Of a DNA stretch of 15,236 nt, positions 8,035 to 15,235 are shown piece after piece. Made by a program: the position numbers and the translations under genes. The notes beneath the pieces are model-generated. The model searched no databases. It had not been told where the DNA came from and saw only the letters and a list, made by a program, of their open reading frames with translations. The stretch comes from Oscillospiraceae bacterium (GTDB lineage: Bacteria; Bacillota; Clostridia; Oscillospirales; Oscillospiraceae), in the NCBI GenBank assembly GCA_020025425.1, contig JAHHSD010000045.1, positions 1 to 15,236 on the forward strand. The letters are read 5' to 3'. Positions within the stretch are counted from its first letter, which is position 1. Each line of letters starts with the position of its first letter.

Positions 8035-9150
8035 TTACTGGACGCTGTTGAGTGCGATCTGCAATACCAGCGCTGCGGTGTCCTCCAGATTCTTGACAGT
8101 GAGCTCCTCTTCCACTGTGTGGACCTTCGACATTCCGGTGCCCAGCACCAGGGCCTTCAGACCGTGGGAGTTCATGTTGTTGGCGTCGCTGCCGCCGCCG
8201 CTGGCTGCGGTAGAGGGAGTCAGGCCGATCTGCTCACAGGCACGCATCACTTCCTGAACCAGGGGGTCGTTATCGCTGTGGCAGAAGGCCCCGTAGGCCT
8301 TGATCAGCCCGCCCTCCAGGGTGGCACCGTACTTCTCGCAGGCGTTTTTCAGGCAGTCCAGCATGTGATTGGCCTGGGCCTCCAGCTTCTCATCGCTGCG
8401 GCTGCGGGCCTCGGCCATGAGGTCGGCCCGCTCAGGGACGATGTTGGTGGCATACTGGCTGTTGATGGAACCGATGTTGGCGGTGGTCTCCTCATCAATG
8501 CGCAGCAGCTTCATGTTGGAAATGGCCTCAGACAGGACCTGGATGGCGCTGATCCCGTCCTCGGGAGCGATCCCGGCGTGGGCGCGGCGGCCCACCACGG
8601 TGGCTTTCAGCTTATACTGGCCGGGGGCGCTGGTGATGATCTTGCCGGCGTCGCCGCTGCTGTCCAGCACCAGGGCACGGTCGGCCTTGATCTGAGAATA
8701 ATCCATGTGCTTGGAGCCCAGCAGACCGACCTCCTCGCTGACGGTAAACACGGCGTACAGGGTGGGGTGGGGCAGGCCCTGCTCCACGATGGTGCGGATA
8801 GTCTCTACGATGACAGCCACACCGGATTTGTCATCGCCGCCCAGAACGGTGTTCCCCTGGCTGCGGATAACGCCGTCCTTCACCACAGGGACCACGCCTA
8901 CGCCGGGCACCACGGTATCCATGTGGGCGGAGAACAGGGGGGCGCTGCCGGGGACGGTGCCGGGCAGGGTGCAGAAAAGATTGCCGGTGCTGCTGCCGGT
9001 CTTGTCGGTGCTGTTATCCATCCAGAGCTGGCAGCCCAGGGGCTCCAGATCGGCCTTCAGGCGGGCCGCCATAGCGGCCTCATTGCCGCTCTCGCTGTCG
9101 ATCTGCACATAGTCCAGAAAGGTGGACAGGAGACGTTCCTTATTGATCAT
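8035..9150 (-). CDS. M20 family metallopeptidase, PepT-like
   Basis: The 371-residue protein is a dinuclear-zinc peptidase of the M20 family, closest in look to the PepT-like group that trims small peptides in the cytoplasm. The metal and catalytic residues can be placed: H76 and D78 in SAHMDTV, bridging D106 in GGDDKSG, catalytic E139 and ligand E140 in VSEEVGLLG, D163 in VLDSSGD, and H344 in SKVHTVEE. The glycine-rich GGGSDANNMN stretch before the last histidine is typical. The ATG at 9150 is 7 nt from a GGAGG site. There is no signal peptide. It stands alone, with its own promoter (9245-9274) and terminator, divergent from folT. Peptide specificity (tripeptidase or other) is inference; the fold and active site are clear. 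Confidence 0.93.
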   Translation of the reverse strand: MINKERLLSTFLDYVQIDSESGNEAAMAARLKADLEPLGCQLWMDNSTDKTGSSTGNLFCTLPGTVPGSAPLFSAHMDTVVPGVGVVPVVKDGVIRSQGNTVLGGDDKSGVAVIVETIRTIVEQGLPHPTLYAVFTVSEEVGLLGSKHMDYSQIKADRALVLDSSGDAGKIITSAPGQYKLKATVVGRRAHAGIAPEDGISAIQVLSEAISNMKLLRIDEETTANIGSINSQYATNIVPERADLMAEARSRSDEKLEAQANHMLDCLKNACEKYGATLEGGLIKAYGAFCHSDNDPLVQEVMRACEQIGLTPSTAASGGGSDANNMNSHGLKALVLGTGMSKVHTVEEELTVKNLEDTAALVLQIALNSVQ

Positions 9151-9244
9151 TGATAAACCTCCACTTCGCCGTTAGAGCGGCTTTTGTTATGATGCTGCGG
9201 TATAGGCGCTGCCTTCGGCATAATATCGCATTTTATGTATTAAA

Positions 9245-9274
9245 ATGATAGCATAAGCCGGACAGAACTGTCAA
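9245..9274 (-). promoter_or_regulatory. Promoter of the M20 peptidase gene
   Basis: On the minus strand a perfect TTGACA -35 (9269-9274) is separated by 18 nt from TATCAT (9245-9250, 5 of 6 matches to TATAAT). Transcription would start near 9238 and give a leader of roughly 90 nt before the ATG. This is the strongest promoter-like sequence I see in the window. Confidence 0.65.
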
Positions 9275-9352
9275 TCTTTTCGGACAAAACCGCCTGCTGA
9301 TGGCGGGATCAACCGGTTTCCGCGGTCAGCCGGGACCGAGGATAATTTCTCC

Positions 9353-9381
9353 TTGCATTTCCCGGGGAAAAGCGCTAAACT
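9353..9381 (+). promoter_or_regulatory. Promoter of the THF riboswitch-folT transcript
   Basis: TTGCAT (9353-9358), a 17-nt spacer and TAAACT (9376-9381) stand just ahead of the riboswitch. Initiation about 7 nt downstream would begin the RNA at ~9388, only a few bases before the P1 stem at 9391. The matches are modest (3 and 4 of 6), but the position fits well. Confidence 0.5.
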
Positions 9382-9390
9382 AAAGACAAA

Positions 9391-9506
9391 GGCAGAGTAG
9401 GACCATGTGTGTTGCCCTCAGGGCTGAGTGCTGACGGGACGGGGAGTTGTCCGTCGGACGAACAGCGTTTTCAAACGCGGCAGTACATGGTTCGCATCCC
9501 GCTGCC
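9391..9506 (+). promoter_or_regulatory. Tetrahydrofolate (THF) riboswitch
   Basis: The aptamer starts GGCAGAGTAGG and ends GGTTCGCATCCCGCTGCC, matching the conserved ends of the THF riboswitch found upstream of folate transport and synthesis genes in Firmicutes. P1 pairs GGCAG 9391-9395 with CTGCC 9502-9506. P2 pairs CCATGT 9403-9408 with ACATGG 9485-9490. Inner hairpins form at 9414-9424, 9433-9455 and 9465-9478 (GCGTT/AACGC). It sits 84 nt before folT, exactly where folate feedback is expected. An exact covariance-model score cannot be computed here. Confidence 0.87.
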
Positions 9507-9582
9507 GCATAGGGAGAGAGGTAAACTGCCTCCTCTGTGCGGCCTTTCCATCAACGGAACTGCCGGATTACACAGGAGGAGG
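9505..9582 (+). promoter_or_regulatory. Riboswitch expression platform: competing hairpins over the folT ribosome site
   Basis: CCGCA 9505-9509 pairs with TGCGG 9538-9542, and AGGGAGAGAGG pairs imperfectly with CCTCCTCT (9529-9536). The same CCTCCT can instead pair with the folT Shine-Dalgarno AGGAGG (9574-9579 or 9577-9582). The first hairpin shares C9505-C9506 with riboswitch stem P1. Ligand-stabilised P1 would disfavour it and free CCTCCT to mask the ribosome site, giving translational repression by folate. The pairings are seen; the mechanism is inference. No U-tract follows, so a transcription terminator is unlikely. Confidence 0.45.
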
Positions 9583-9589
9583 TATTTTT

Positions 9590-10204
9590 TTGAACCAGAC
9601 AACTGATCAGACCCTATTCAAGACCCCATTTACGCCCACCTATTGGAGGACGGCTAAAAAGAGCGCAGGCGCTCTGCGCAATGTTGCCTTTGCCGCTCTG
9701 ATGGTGGCAGCCTGCATGATTTTGCAGAAATTCTCCATTCCGGTGGGGGAGAACCTGAAGATCACCTTCAGCTTCCTGGCCCGGGCCCTGTGCGCCCTGG
9801 TCTATGGCCCCGTGGGGGTCATCGGCTTCGCGGCGGTGGAGGACACCCTCGGGTTTATCCTCAACAGCGGCGGAGCCCCCTATTTCCCGGGCTATATGCT
9901 GACCACCATGCTGGGCTGCCTGATCTATTCCTTCTTTTTCTACCGGACCCGGATCACTGTGACCCGGATCTTCCTGGCCAAGCTGCTGACCAATGTGATG
10001 AACGTGTTCCTGGGCTCCGTGTGGAGCGCCATCCTGTACAAGCAGGGGTATCTCTACTACCTGACCAAGAGCGCGATCAAGAACACAATTTTGTTCATTC
10101 CCCAGGCACTGATGCTGCTGGTCCTGTTCCAGGCCCTGCTGCCCATCGTCTATAAAATGGGCCTGATTCCCAAGCAGGTGGACGGGCGCATCCCATACAT
10201 TTAA
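9590..10204 (+). CDS. folT: Folate-specific ECF transporter S component (FolT), TTG start
   Basis: The protein has 204 residues and about six hydrophobic segments, the size and layout of ECF S components. These membrane proteins bind a vitamin and dock with the shared EcfA-A'-T energising module, which is not encoded here. The region VGENLKITFSFLARALCALVYGPVGVIGFAAVEDTLGFIL matches the folate-family S component signature, and the upstream THF riboswitch independently supports folate. I chose the TTG at 9590 because AGGAGGAGG (9574-9582) lies 7 nt upstream. An in-frame ATG at 9428 would put the start inside the riboswitch aptamer and add 54 residues of non-membrane sequence. The true N-terminus is MNQTTDQTLFKTPF. 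comEC follows after 75 bp and could be read from the same transcript. Confidence 0.9.
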   Translation: MNQTTDQTLFKTPFTPTYWRTAKKSAGALRNVAFAALMVAACMILQKFSIPVGENLKITFSFLARALCALVYGPVGVIGFAAVEDTLGFILNSGGAPYFPGYMLTTMLGCLIYSFFFYRTRITVTRIFLAKLLTNVMNVFLGSVWSAILYKQGYLYYLTKSAIKNTILFIPQALMLLVLFQALLPIVYKMGLIPKQVDGRIPYI

Positions 10205-10269
10205 AATATGGATTCGGCTGACATGCGGAGCCCCGCCGCGTGAGGACGGCTGAAAATTGAACAGAGGAG

Positions 10270-10306
10270 GGCGGCCAAAATGCGAATCATAGCCATTTTG
10301 GCCGCC
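10270..10306 (+). promoter_or_regulatory. Perfect 12-bp inverted repeat across the comEC start codon
   Basis: GGCGGCCAAAAT (10270-10281) is perfectly complementary to 10295-10306, with a 13-nt loop. The AU of the comEC AUG (10280-10282) is in the stem, and the Shine-Dalgarno GAGGAGG (10264-10270) abuts it and may pair partly with TCTT at 10307-10310. Such a hairpin should hinder ribosome loading. No U-rich tail follows, so it is not an obvious terminator of folT. The structure is seen; the regulatory role is inference. Confidence 0.6.
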
Positions 10307-12574
10307 TCTTATACAGCTGCCGTGGTACTGGCGGTCTACGGACGGCTGGACGCGGCCCTGCTGCCGCTGGGCGGTGTATGTGCGCTGACAGCGGCTTTTT
10401 TCATGTGCTTAAACCGCCATCGCTCCAGTCGGAATCGGAAGAAGGCCGCTCTGATCGGTCTGGGCCTGGCCCTGGGGTTCAGCTGGACAGCGGGATACCG
10501 GGCCCTGTTTCTGGCCCCGGCCAAGGAGCTGGAGAACCGGACTGTCCGCATGACTGCCCAGGTGCTCCAGTGGCCCCAACGGACCCACCAGGGCTGGTCG
10601 GTACTGGTGCGGACCGAGACGGAGGACGGCGTGTGGGTGGACGCCCTGCTCTATCTGGATGAACAGGGGAGGGGTCTGCGCCCCGGAGATCAGATCCAAT
10701 CCGTGGTCCACTGTGAGCCGGCGGACCGGAGCAGCTCCGGGGAGGAAATCACCTACTACACGGCCAAGGGCGTGTTTCTCCGGGGATCGGCCTACGGCAC
10801 ATTGCATGTGGAGCGTCCGGAGCGCCCGCCGCTGCGCGCCATCCCGGCCCTGATGTCCCGGGCGCTGGAGGACAGCATCCGCAGCGCCTTTCCCCGGCAG
10901 GAGGGCGGACAGGTGCTGGCCATTGTCCTGGGAAATCGGGACAGTCTGACCCGTTCCTTCACCACATCCATGCAGCGGGCGGGTCTGAGCCACACTGCGG
11001 CGGTCTCCGGGATGCATCTGTCCTTCCTGGCGGCCTTTCTGACCTGTCTGCTGGGCAAGCACCGCCGCCGGACCGCGTGGATCATCATGCCGGTCATGCT
11101 GATTTTTATGGTGACAGCGGGCTGTACCCCGTCTGTGACCAGGGCCACCGTGATGATCCTGCTCCTGCTGGCGGCGCCCCTGTTCGGCCGGGAGCGGGAC
11201 GACGCAACAGCCCTGGGGACGGCCCTGCTGGTGCTGCTGGTCCAGAACCCCCTGGCGGTGACCCATGTGGGACTCCAACTGTCCTTCGCCGCAGTAGCCG
11301 GCATTTTCCTGACGGCCGAACCCATCAGCCGGGCGCTGCGGGAGAAGCTGTGCGGAGCACAGGCCAAGCCCTGGACCCTGCGCTGGGTGATGAATCTGGT
11401 GCCCGGCTATCTGGCGGACACCCTGGCCGCCACCTTTGGAGCCATGGTGTTCACCCTTCCGCTGACGGCGCTGCACTTCTCCAGCGTGTCCCTGATCTCG
11501 CCCCTGGCCAATTTTGTGACCCTGTGGGCGGTCGCGGGCATCTTCTGCGGCGGTCTGCTGGTGGGACTGGCAGGGATGCTTTCCCCGGCCCTGGCACAGC
11601 TTTTGGCTCTGGCGGTGGCGCCCTTGGCCCGGTATATGGACTGGGCCGTCCGGTGGCTGGCCCGTCTGCCCTTTGCGTCCATCACCATGGACTCGGTCTA
11701 CTATAAGCTGTGGGTGTGTATTCTGTCGGCGGGCATCCTGGCTGCCCTTGTCAGGAAGAGAAGAAGGCGGTTTTATCTGCCGGCCTCCCTGGCGGTCATT
11801 ACCCTGTGTACGGCGGCCCTGCTCACTTCCATAGAATTTGGGGCGGGGGACATGTCTGTGACTGCCTTTGACGTGGGCCAGGGCCAGTGTGTCCTGGTGC
11901 GGCAGGGAAAATTTCTCACCCTGGTGGACTGCGGCGGAGACAGCTATGACAGTGCCGGTGATATCGCGGCCAACCATATTCAGAATGCGGGGCGGAATGG
12001 AGTGGACCTGCTGGTCCTGTCCCATTTTCACAGTGATCACGCCAACGGCGTGCCCCAACTGCTGGAGCGGCTGAAGGTGGGAGCCATTGCCATTCCGGAG
12101 GTGGATGAGGACTCACCCCTGCGCCGGGAGATTTTGGCGCTGGCGAAGGAACGGGAGATCCCGGTGTGGGTCGTCACCCGGGATTCTCAGGTCCGCCTGG
12201 GCGGGGACCGGGATGTGACCATATTTGCGCCGCTTGGAAGGAAAGATATCAACGAACGGGGACTGACGGTACTGGCAAGCTCCGGAGAAAACCAGGTGCT
12301 GCTCACCGGTGATATGGGCGCGGAAGTCGAACGGATTTTGGTGGGACACACCACGCTGCCCCAGGTGGAGGTCATGCTGGCCGGCCACCACGGCTCGAAG
12401 TACTCCAACTCACAGGCACTGCTGGAGGCCGCCAGGCCCCGGATAGTGCTGATCTCAGCGGGACAGCACAACCGGTTCGGGCATCCGGACCCGGAGACCC
12501 TGGAACGCTTTGGAGAAATTCCGGTCTACCGTACGGACCAGTGTGGGACCATTCAAATACGGTTGGACCATTGA
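10280..12574 (+). CDS. comEC: ComEC/Rec2 family DNA internalisation (competence) membrane protein
   Basis: The 764-residue protein has all three ComEC parts. An N-terminal segment with membrane helices and an OB-like region covers roughly residues 1-200. The competence membrane domain carries the hallmark S243-G-M-H-L247 preceded by GLSHTAAV, with several further helices to about residue 520. The C-terminal metallo-beta-lactamase domain carries H582-F-H-S-D-H587, LLTGDMG, and G702-H-H-G-S-K707. ComEC forms the inner-membrane channel for single-stranded DNA in natural transformation, and the metallo domain is proposed to degrade one strand. The metal-binding motifs look intact. GAGGAGG lies 9 nt before the ATG, but a 12-bp hairpin covers that start. 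holA follows after 19 bp. No other competence gene is in the window, so active transformation is not shown. Confidence 0.95.
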   Translation: MRIIAILAASYTAAVVLAVYGRLDAALLPLGGVCALTAAFFMCLNRHRSSRNRKKAALIGLGLALGFSWTAGYRALFLAPAKELENRTVRMTAQVLQWPQRTHQGWSVLVRTETEDGVWVDALLYLDEQGRGLRPGDQIQSVVHCEPADRSSSGEEITYYTAKGVFLRGSAYGTLHVERPERPPLRAIPALMSRALEDSIRSAFPRQEGGQVLAIVLGNRDSLTRSFTTSMQRAGLSHTAAVSGMHLSFLAAFLTCLLGKHRRRTAWIIMPVMLIFMVTAGCTPSVTRATVMILLLLAAPLFGRERDDATALGTALLVLLVQNPLAVTHVGLQLSFAAVAGIFLTAEPISRALREKLCGAQAKPWTLRWVMNLVPGYLADTLAATFGAMVFTLPLTALHFSSVSLISPLANFVTLWAVAGIFCGGLLVGLAGMLSPALAQLLALAVAPLARYMDWAVRWLARLPFASITMDSVYYKLWVCILSAGILAALVRKRRRRFYLPASLAVITLCTAALLTSIEFGAGDMSVTAFDVGQGQCVLVRQGKFLTLVDCGGDSYDSAGDIAANHIQNAGRNGVDLLVLSHFHSDHANGVPQLLERLKVGAIAIPEVDEDSPLRREILALAKEREIPVWVVTRDSQVRLGGDRDVTIFAPLGRKDINERGLTVLASSGENQVLLTGDMGAEVERILVGHTTLPQVEVMLAGHHGSKYSNSQALLEAARPRIVLISAGQHNRFGHPDPETLERFGEIPVYRTDQCGTIQIRLDH

Positions 12575-12593
12575 TGAAAAAGGAGGGGCGGCC

Positions 12594-13631
12594 ATGCCAC
12601 CCAGAGGAAAAACGGATACCACTGGGTATCAGCAGATGAAAAAAGAGCTGTCCGCCGGAACGCCGGGGAAGCTCTATCTCTTCCACGGGGAGGAGACCTA
12701 TCTGCGGGACCACTATCTGGGCCGACTGAAGGAGCTGCTGCTCTCCAGCGGAATGGGGGAGTTCAACCACCACCAGATCCCGGCCAAGGAGATGTCCCCC
12801 CACCGGCTGGAGGAGGCCATTGACTGCCTGCCCATGATGGCGGAGCGCACCCTGATCACCGTGACGGACTTCGACCTCTTCAAGGCGGGGGAGAAGGACC
12901 GGGCGGAGTACTGCCGGATCTTTGCCGAGCTGCCTGACTATTGCTGCTTGGTATTCATTTACGACCTGATCCCATACAAGGGGGACGCCCGGACCAAGCT
13001 GACCGCCGCCATCAAGCAGAACGGCCTGGTGGTGGATTTCTCCCGGCAGGACCAGGGAGATCTGGTGGACTGGGTCCGCCGCCGGTTCCGGGCCCTGGGG
13101 AAGGACATTGATTCCAGACTGGCCCTGGATCTGATCTTCCTGTGCGGAGATCTGATGAACAACCTGATCGGAGAGATCGAGAAGATCGGGGCCTACGCCA
13201 AGGGGGCCAGGATCACCCGGGAGGACATTGATGCGGTGGCCACACCGCAGCTGGACGCGGTGGTTTTCCGCATGACCGACGCCATCGGCGAGGGCAGCTT
13301 CGACCGGGCGGCCGGGGTGCTGGGGGAGCTGTATCAGATGCAGGAGCCCCCCATGCGGATTCTCTTCTCCCTGGGAAAGCAGATGCGTCAGCTCTACTCC
13401 GCCCGGCTTATGCTGGACAGCGGCCGGGGTGCGGCCGATCTGGCCGGGCTGTGGGGCCTGAAGCCCTACCCGGCCGACAAGCTGATGCGGTCGGCCCGGC
13501 GGTTTTCCCTGGGCTGGTGCCGCCGTGCGGTGGTGCTGTGCGCCCAGGCGGACCTGGATATGAAATCCTCCGGGGGCGATCCCCAGCAGCTTCTGACCAC
13601 GCTGCTGCTGGAGCTGGCCAACCCGAGATAA
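12594..13631 (+). CDS. holA: DNA polymerase III delta subunit (HolA)
   Basis: The 345-residue protein matches the usual length of HolA, the clamp-loader subunit that opens the sliding clamp during chromosome replication. The N-terminal GKLYLFHGEETYLRDHYLGRLKELLL segment is the typical AAA+-like delta opening. The middle QDQGDLVDWVRRRFRALGK and LIFLCGDLMNNLIGEIEKIGAYA, and the C-terminal QMRQLYSARLMLDSG, follow the family pattern of lid and collar domains. I chose the ATG at 12594 because AGGAGG (12581-12586) lies 7 nt upstream. An in-frame ATG at 12510 would overlap the comEC end by 65 bp and add 28 residues without family character. It sits 19 bp after comEC and 10 bp before the Toprim gene, so the three are likely one operon. 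Confidence 0.93.
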   Translation: MPPRGKTDTTGYQQMKKELSAGTPGKLYLFHGEETYLRDHYLGRLKELLLSSGMGEFNHHQIPAKEMSPHRLEEAIDCLPMMAERTLITVTDFDLFKAGEKDRAEYCRIFAELPDYCCLVFIYDLIPYKGDARTKLTAAIKQNGLVVDFSRQDQGDLVDWVRRRFRALGKDIDSRLALDLIFLCGDLMNNLIGEIEKIGAYAKGARITREDIDAVATPQLDAVVFRMTDAIGEGSFDRAAGVLGELYQMQEPPMRILFSLGKQMRQLYSARLMLDSGRGAADLAGLWGLKPYPADKLMRSARRFSLGWCRRAVVLCAQADLDMKSSGGDPQQLLTTLLLELANPR

Positions 13632-13641
13632 GGAGACTGCC

Positions 13642-14241
13642 ATGCTGAAACTGAAAGAGGCCATCGTGGTGGAAGGGCGGTACGACAAAAACGCCCTGTC
13701 TCAGGTGGTGGATACCCTGATTTTAGAGACGGCGGGGTTTGGAATCTTCAAAAATCCGGAGCAGATGGCCCTGCTGCGCACGGCGGCCCAGCGCCGGGGC
13801 CTGATTGTCTTTACCGACTCGGACGGCGCGGGCTTTGTGATCCGGAACCGGATCAAGAGCGCCATCCCGGGACAATATCTGAAGCACGCCTACATTCCGG
13901 ACATCTACGGAAAGGAGAAGCGGAAGAAGGTAGGCGGCAAGGAGGGCAAGCTGGGGGTGGAGGGCATGACCCCCCAGGTGCTGGAGGACTGCCTGCGCCG
14001 ATGTGGGGCCACCTTTTTGGATGGGACGGCCGCTGACTGCGCCCAGGGCGGGCTGACCAAGGCCGACCTGTTTGCCGCCGGACTGACCGGCGGAGCGGAC
14101 AGCGCCAAGCGGCGGCTGGCCCTGCTGCGGGAGATGAAACTGCCCGAACACATGTCGGCCAACGCCCTGCTGGCCGTGCTGAACGGCTGTTACACCAGGG
14201 AGGAGCAGGAACAGCTCCTGGCGTGGGCGGCAGAACAGTAG
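13642..14241 (+). CDS. Toprim-domain protein, RNase M5-like (RnmV/DUF4093-type)
   Basis: The 199-residue protein has an N-terminal Toprim domain with the catalytic glutamate E11 in IVVEGRYDK and the metal-binding pair D59-S-D61 in VFTDSDGAG. The order continues with a KHAYIP segment, a basic GKEKRKKVGGKEGKLGVEGM stretch and LTKADLFAAGLTGG, closely following RNase M5, which matures 5S rRNA. RNase M5 is about 186 residues long, so the size fits. The basic KEKRKK loop before GKLGVE could contact RNA. In Bacillus rnmV is next to ksgA; here the gene follows holA by 10 bp with an AAGGAG site. Many clostridia carry Toprim/DUF4093 proteins of this type whose role is untested, so I give no symbol. The Toprim call is firm; the 5S maturation role is inference. 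Confidence 0.85.
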   Translation: MLKLKEAIVVEGRYDKNALSQVVDTLILETAGFGIFKNPEQMALLRTAAQRRGLIVFTDSDGAGFVIRNRIKSAIPGQYLKHAYIPDIYGKEKRKKVGGKEGKLGVEGMTPQVLEDCLRRCGATFLDGTAADCAQGGLTKADLFAAGLTGGADSAKRRLALLREMKLPEHMSANALLAVLNGCYTREEQEQLLAWAAEQ

Positions 14242-14270
14242 CCCATCTCCAAAACACTGCACCATGCACA

Positions 14271-14304
14271 AAAAGCCCCGCTGTGAGCACACAGCGGGGC
14301 TTTT
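14271..14304. terminator. Bidirectional intrinsic terminator
   Basis: The perfect 15-bp arms 14271-14285 (AAAAGCCCCGCTGTG) and 14290-14304 enclose an AGCA loop. The GC-rich stem ends in TTTT on both strands. It lies 29 bp after the Toprim gene stop and directly after the stop of the converging aldehyde dehydrogenase gene, so it serves both. Confidence 0.93.
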
Positions 14305-14305
14305 C

Positions 14306-15235
14306 TCACTTCAGAAACAGCCGCAGCAGCCGTTCCTTCTGTTTGGTATAGGGGTGATATCGGATGGGCAGATCGACGTGGAGGGATTTTTTCAGAATAC
14401 TTTTGGTGTGGGAGAAGGTGTCGAAGCTGCTTTTTCCGTGGTAACCGCCCATGCCGCTGGACCCCACCCCGCCAAAGGGCATGTGGGGGGTGGCCAGATG
14501 GACGATGGTGTCGTTGACGCAGCCGCCGCCGAAGGAGACCCGCTCCAGCACAGTCTGTTCCTCCCGTTTGTCCCGGGTAAAGAGGTAGAGGGCCAGCGGC
14601 TTGGGCCTGTCCTGGATGTAGGCCATAGCCTCCTCTAAGGTCTGGTAGGGGACCAGGGGCAGGATGGGCCCGAAAATCTCGTCCGTCATCAGGGGGGAGT
14701 CCGCCGGCACGTCGGTCATCACCGTGGGGGCGATGCGGTCCTGGGTGGTCTGTCCGCCGGTCAGGATCGTTCCGTCAGACAGCAGGGCGGACAGGCGCAG
14801 GAAGTGCTTCTTGTTGATGATCTTGGGATATTGGGCGTTTTCCAATGGCTGTTCCCCAAGAAAATGGACGATTTCCTCCTGAAGCTGCCGGGCCAGAGCG
14901 GGGAGGAGCTTTTCCTGGACCAGGACATAGTCCGGGGCCACACAGGTCTGACCGGCGTTGAGCAGCTTGCCGAAGAGAATACGCCGGGCGGTCAGCTTCA
15001 CATCGGCGGAGGGGGTGACAATACAGGGGCTCTTGCCGCCCAGCTCCAGGGTGACAGGGGTGAGGTGCCTGGCCGCCTTTTCCATGACATAGCGGCCCAC
15101 CGACATGCTGCCGGTGAAGAAGATGTAGTCAAAGGTCTGCTCCAGCAGGGACTGGTTCTCCGCCCGTCCGCCCTCTACCACGCAGGCCAGCTCAGGGGGG
15201 AGGGCGGACGGGCGGAGAACCAGTCCCTGCTGGAG
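14306..15235 (-). CDS. Aldehyde dehydrogenase family protein, class 3-like, 5' end missing
   Basis: This is the C-terminal part of an NAD(P)-dependent aldehyde dehydrogenase, which oxidises aldehydes to acids. The catalytic pair is visible: glutamate in TLELGGKSP (codon 15044-15046) and the nucleophilic cysteine in NAGQTCVAP (codon 14942-14944), 34 residues apart as usual for the family. The FDYIFFTGSMSVG segment and the C-terminal MPFGGVGSSGMGGYHGKSSFDTFSH are standard, and the hydrophobic/basic tail (HPYTKQKERLLRLFLK) suggests the class 3, membrane-associated fatty-aldehyde type. About 297 residues (to ~15199) look genuine, with PPELACVVEGG as the most upstream family-like stretch. The frame stays open to the window end, but the last 37 bp are an inverted copy of 15139-15175 and do not read like this family. 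Roughly 150 N-terminal residues are missing. Confidence 0.9.
   Translation of the reverse strand, partial: LQQGLVLRPSALPPELACVVEGGRAENQSLLEQTFDYIFFTGSMSVGRYVMEKAARHLTPVTLELGGKSPCIVTPSADVKLTARRILFGKLLNAGQTCVAPDYVLVQEKLLPALARQLQEEIVHFLGEQPLENAQYPKIINKKHFLRLSALLSDGTILTGGQTTQDRIAPTVMTDVPADSPLMTDEIFGPILPLVPYQTLEEAMAYIQDRPKPLALYLFTRDKREEQTVLERVSFGGGCVNDTIVHLATPHMPFGGVGSSGMGGYHGKSSFDTFSHTKSILKKSLHVDLPIRYHPYTKQKERLLRLFLK

Noticed and set aside
8119..9153. Open frame of about 344 codons on + opposite the M20 peptidase gene
   Set aside because: It is a mirror of a gene with all metal ligands present; the product is a low-complexity Gly/Ala/Val/His string.
9428..9589. ATG at 9428 as the folT start
   Set aside because: It lies inside the THF aptamer and has no ribosome site; TTG at 9590 has AGGAGGAGG at ideal distance and gives the usual S-component length.
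10409..12058. Open frame of about 549 codons on - opposite comEC
   Set aside because: The product is rich in Gln/Gly/His/Arg with no recognisable domain; comEC on + has intact motifs over the whole span.
12510..12593. ATG at 12510 as the holA start
   Set aside because: It would lie within the comEC coding sequence without a ribosome site; ATG at 12594 has AGGAGG 7 nt upstream and matches the family N-terminus.
12372..13688. Open frame of about 438 codons on - opposite the comEC end and holA
   Set aside because: It is antisense to two clear genes and has no ribosome site or family signature.
15179..15181. GTG at 15181 as the real start of the aldehyde dehydrogenase
   Set aside because: It is an internal valine codon; the frame continues upstream with family-like residues (PPELACV), and the NAD-binding N-terminal part would be missing.
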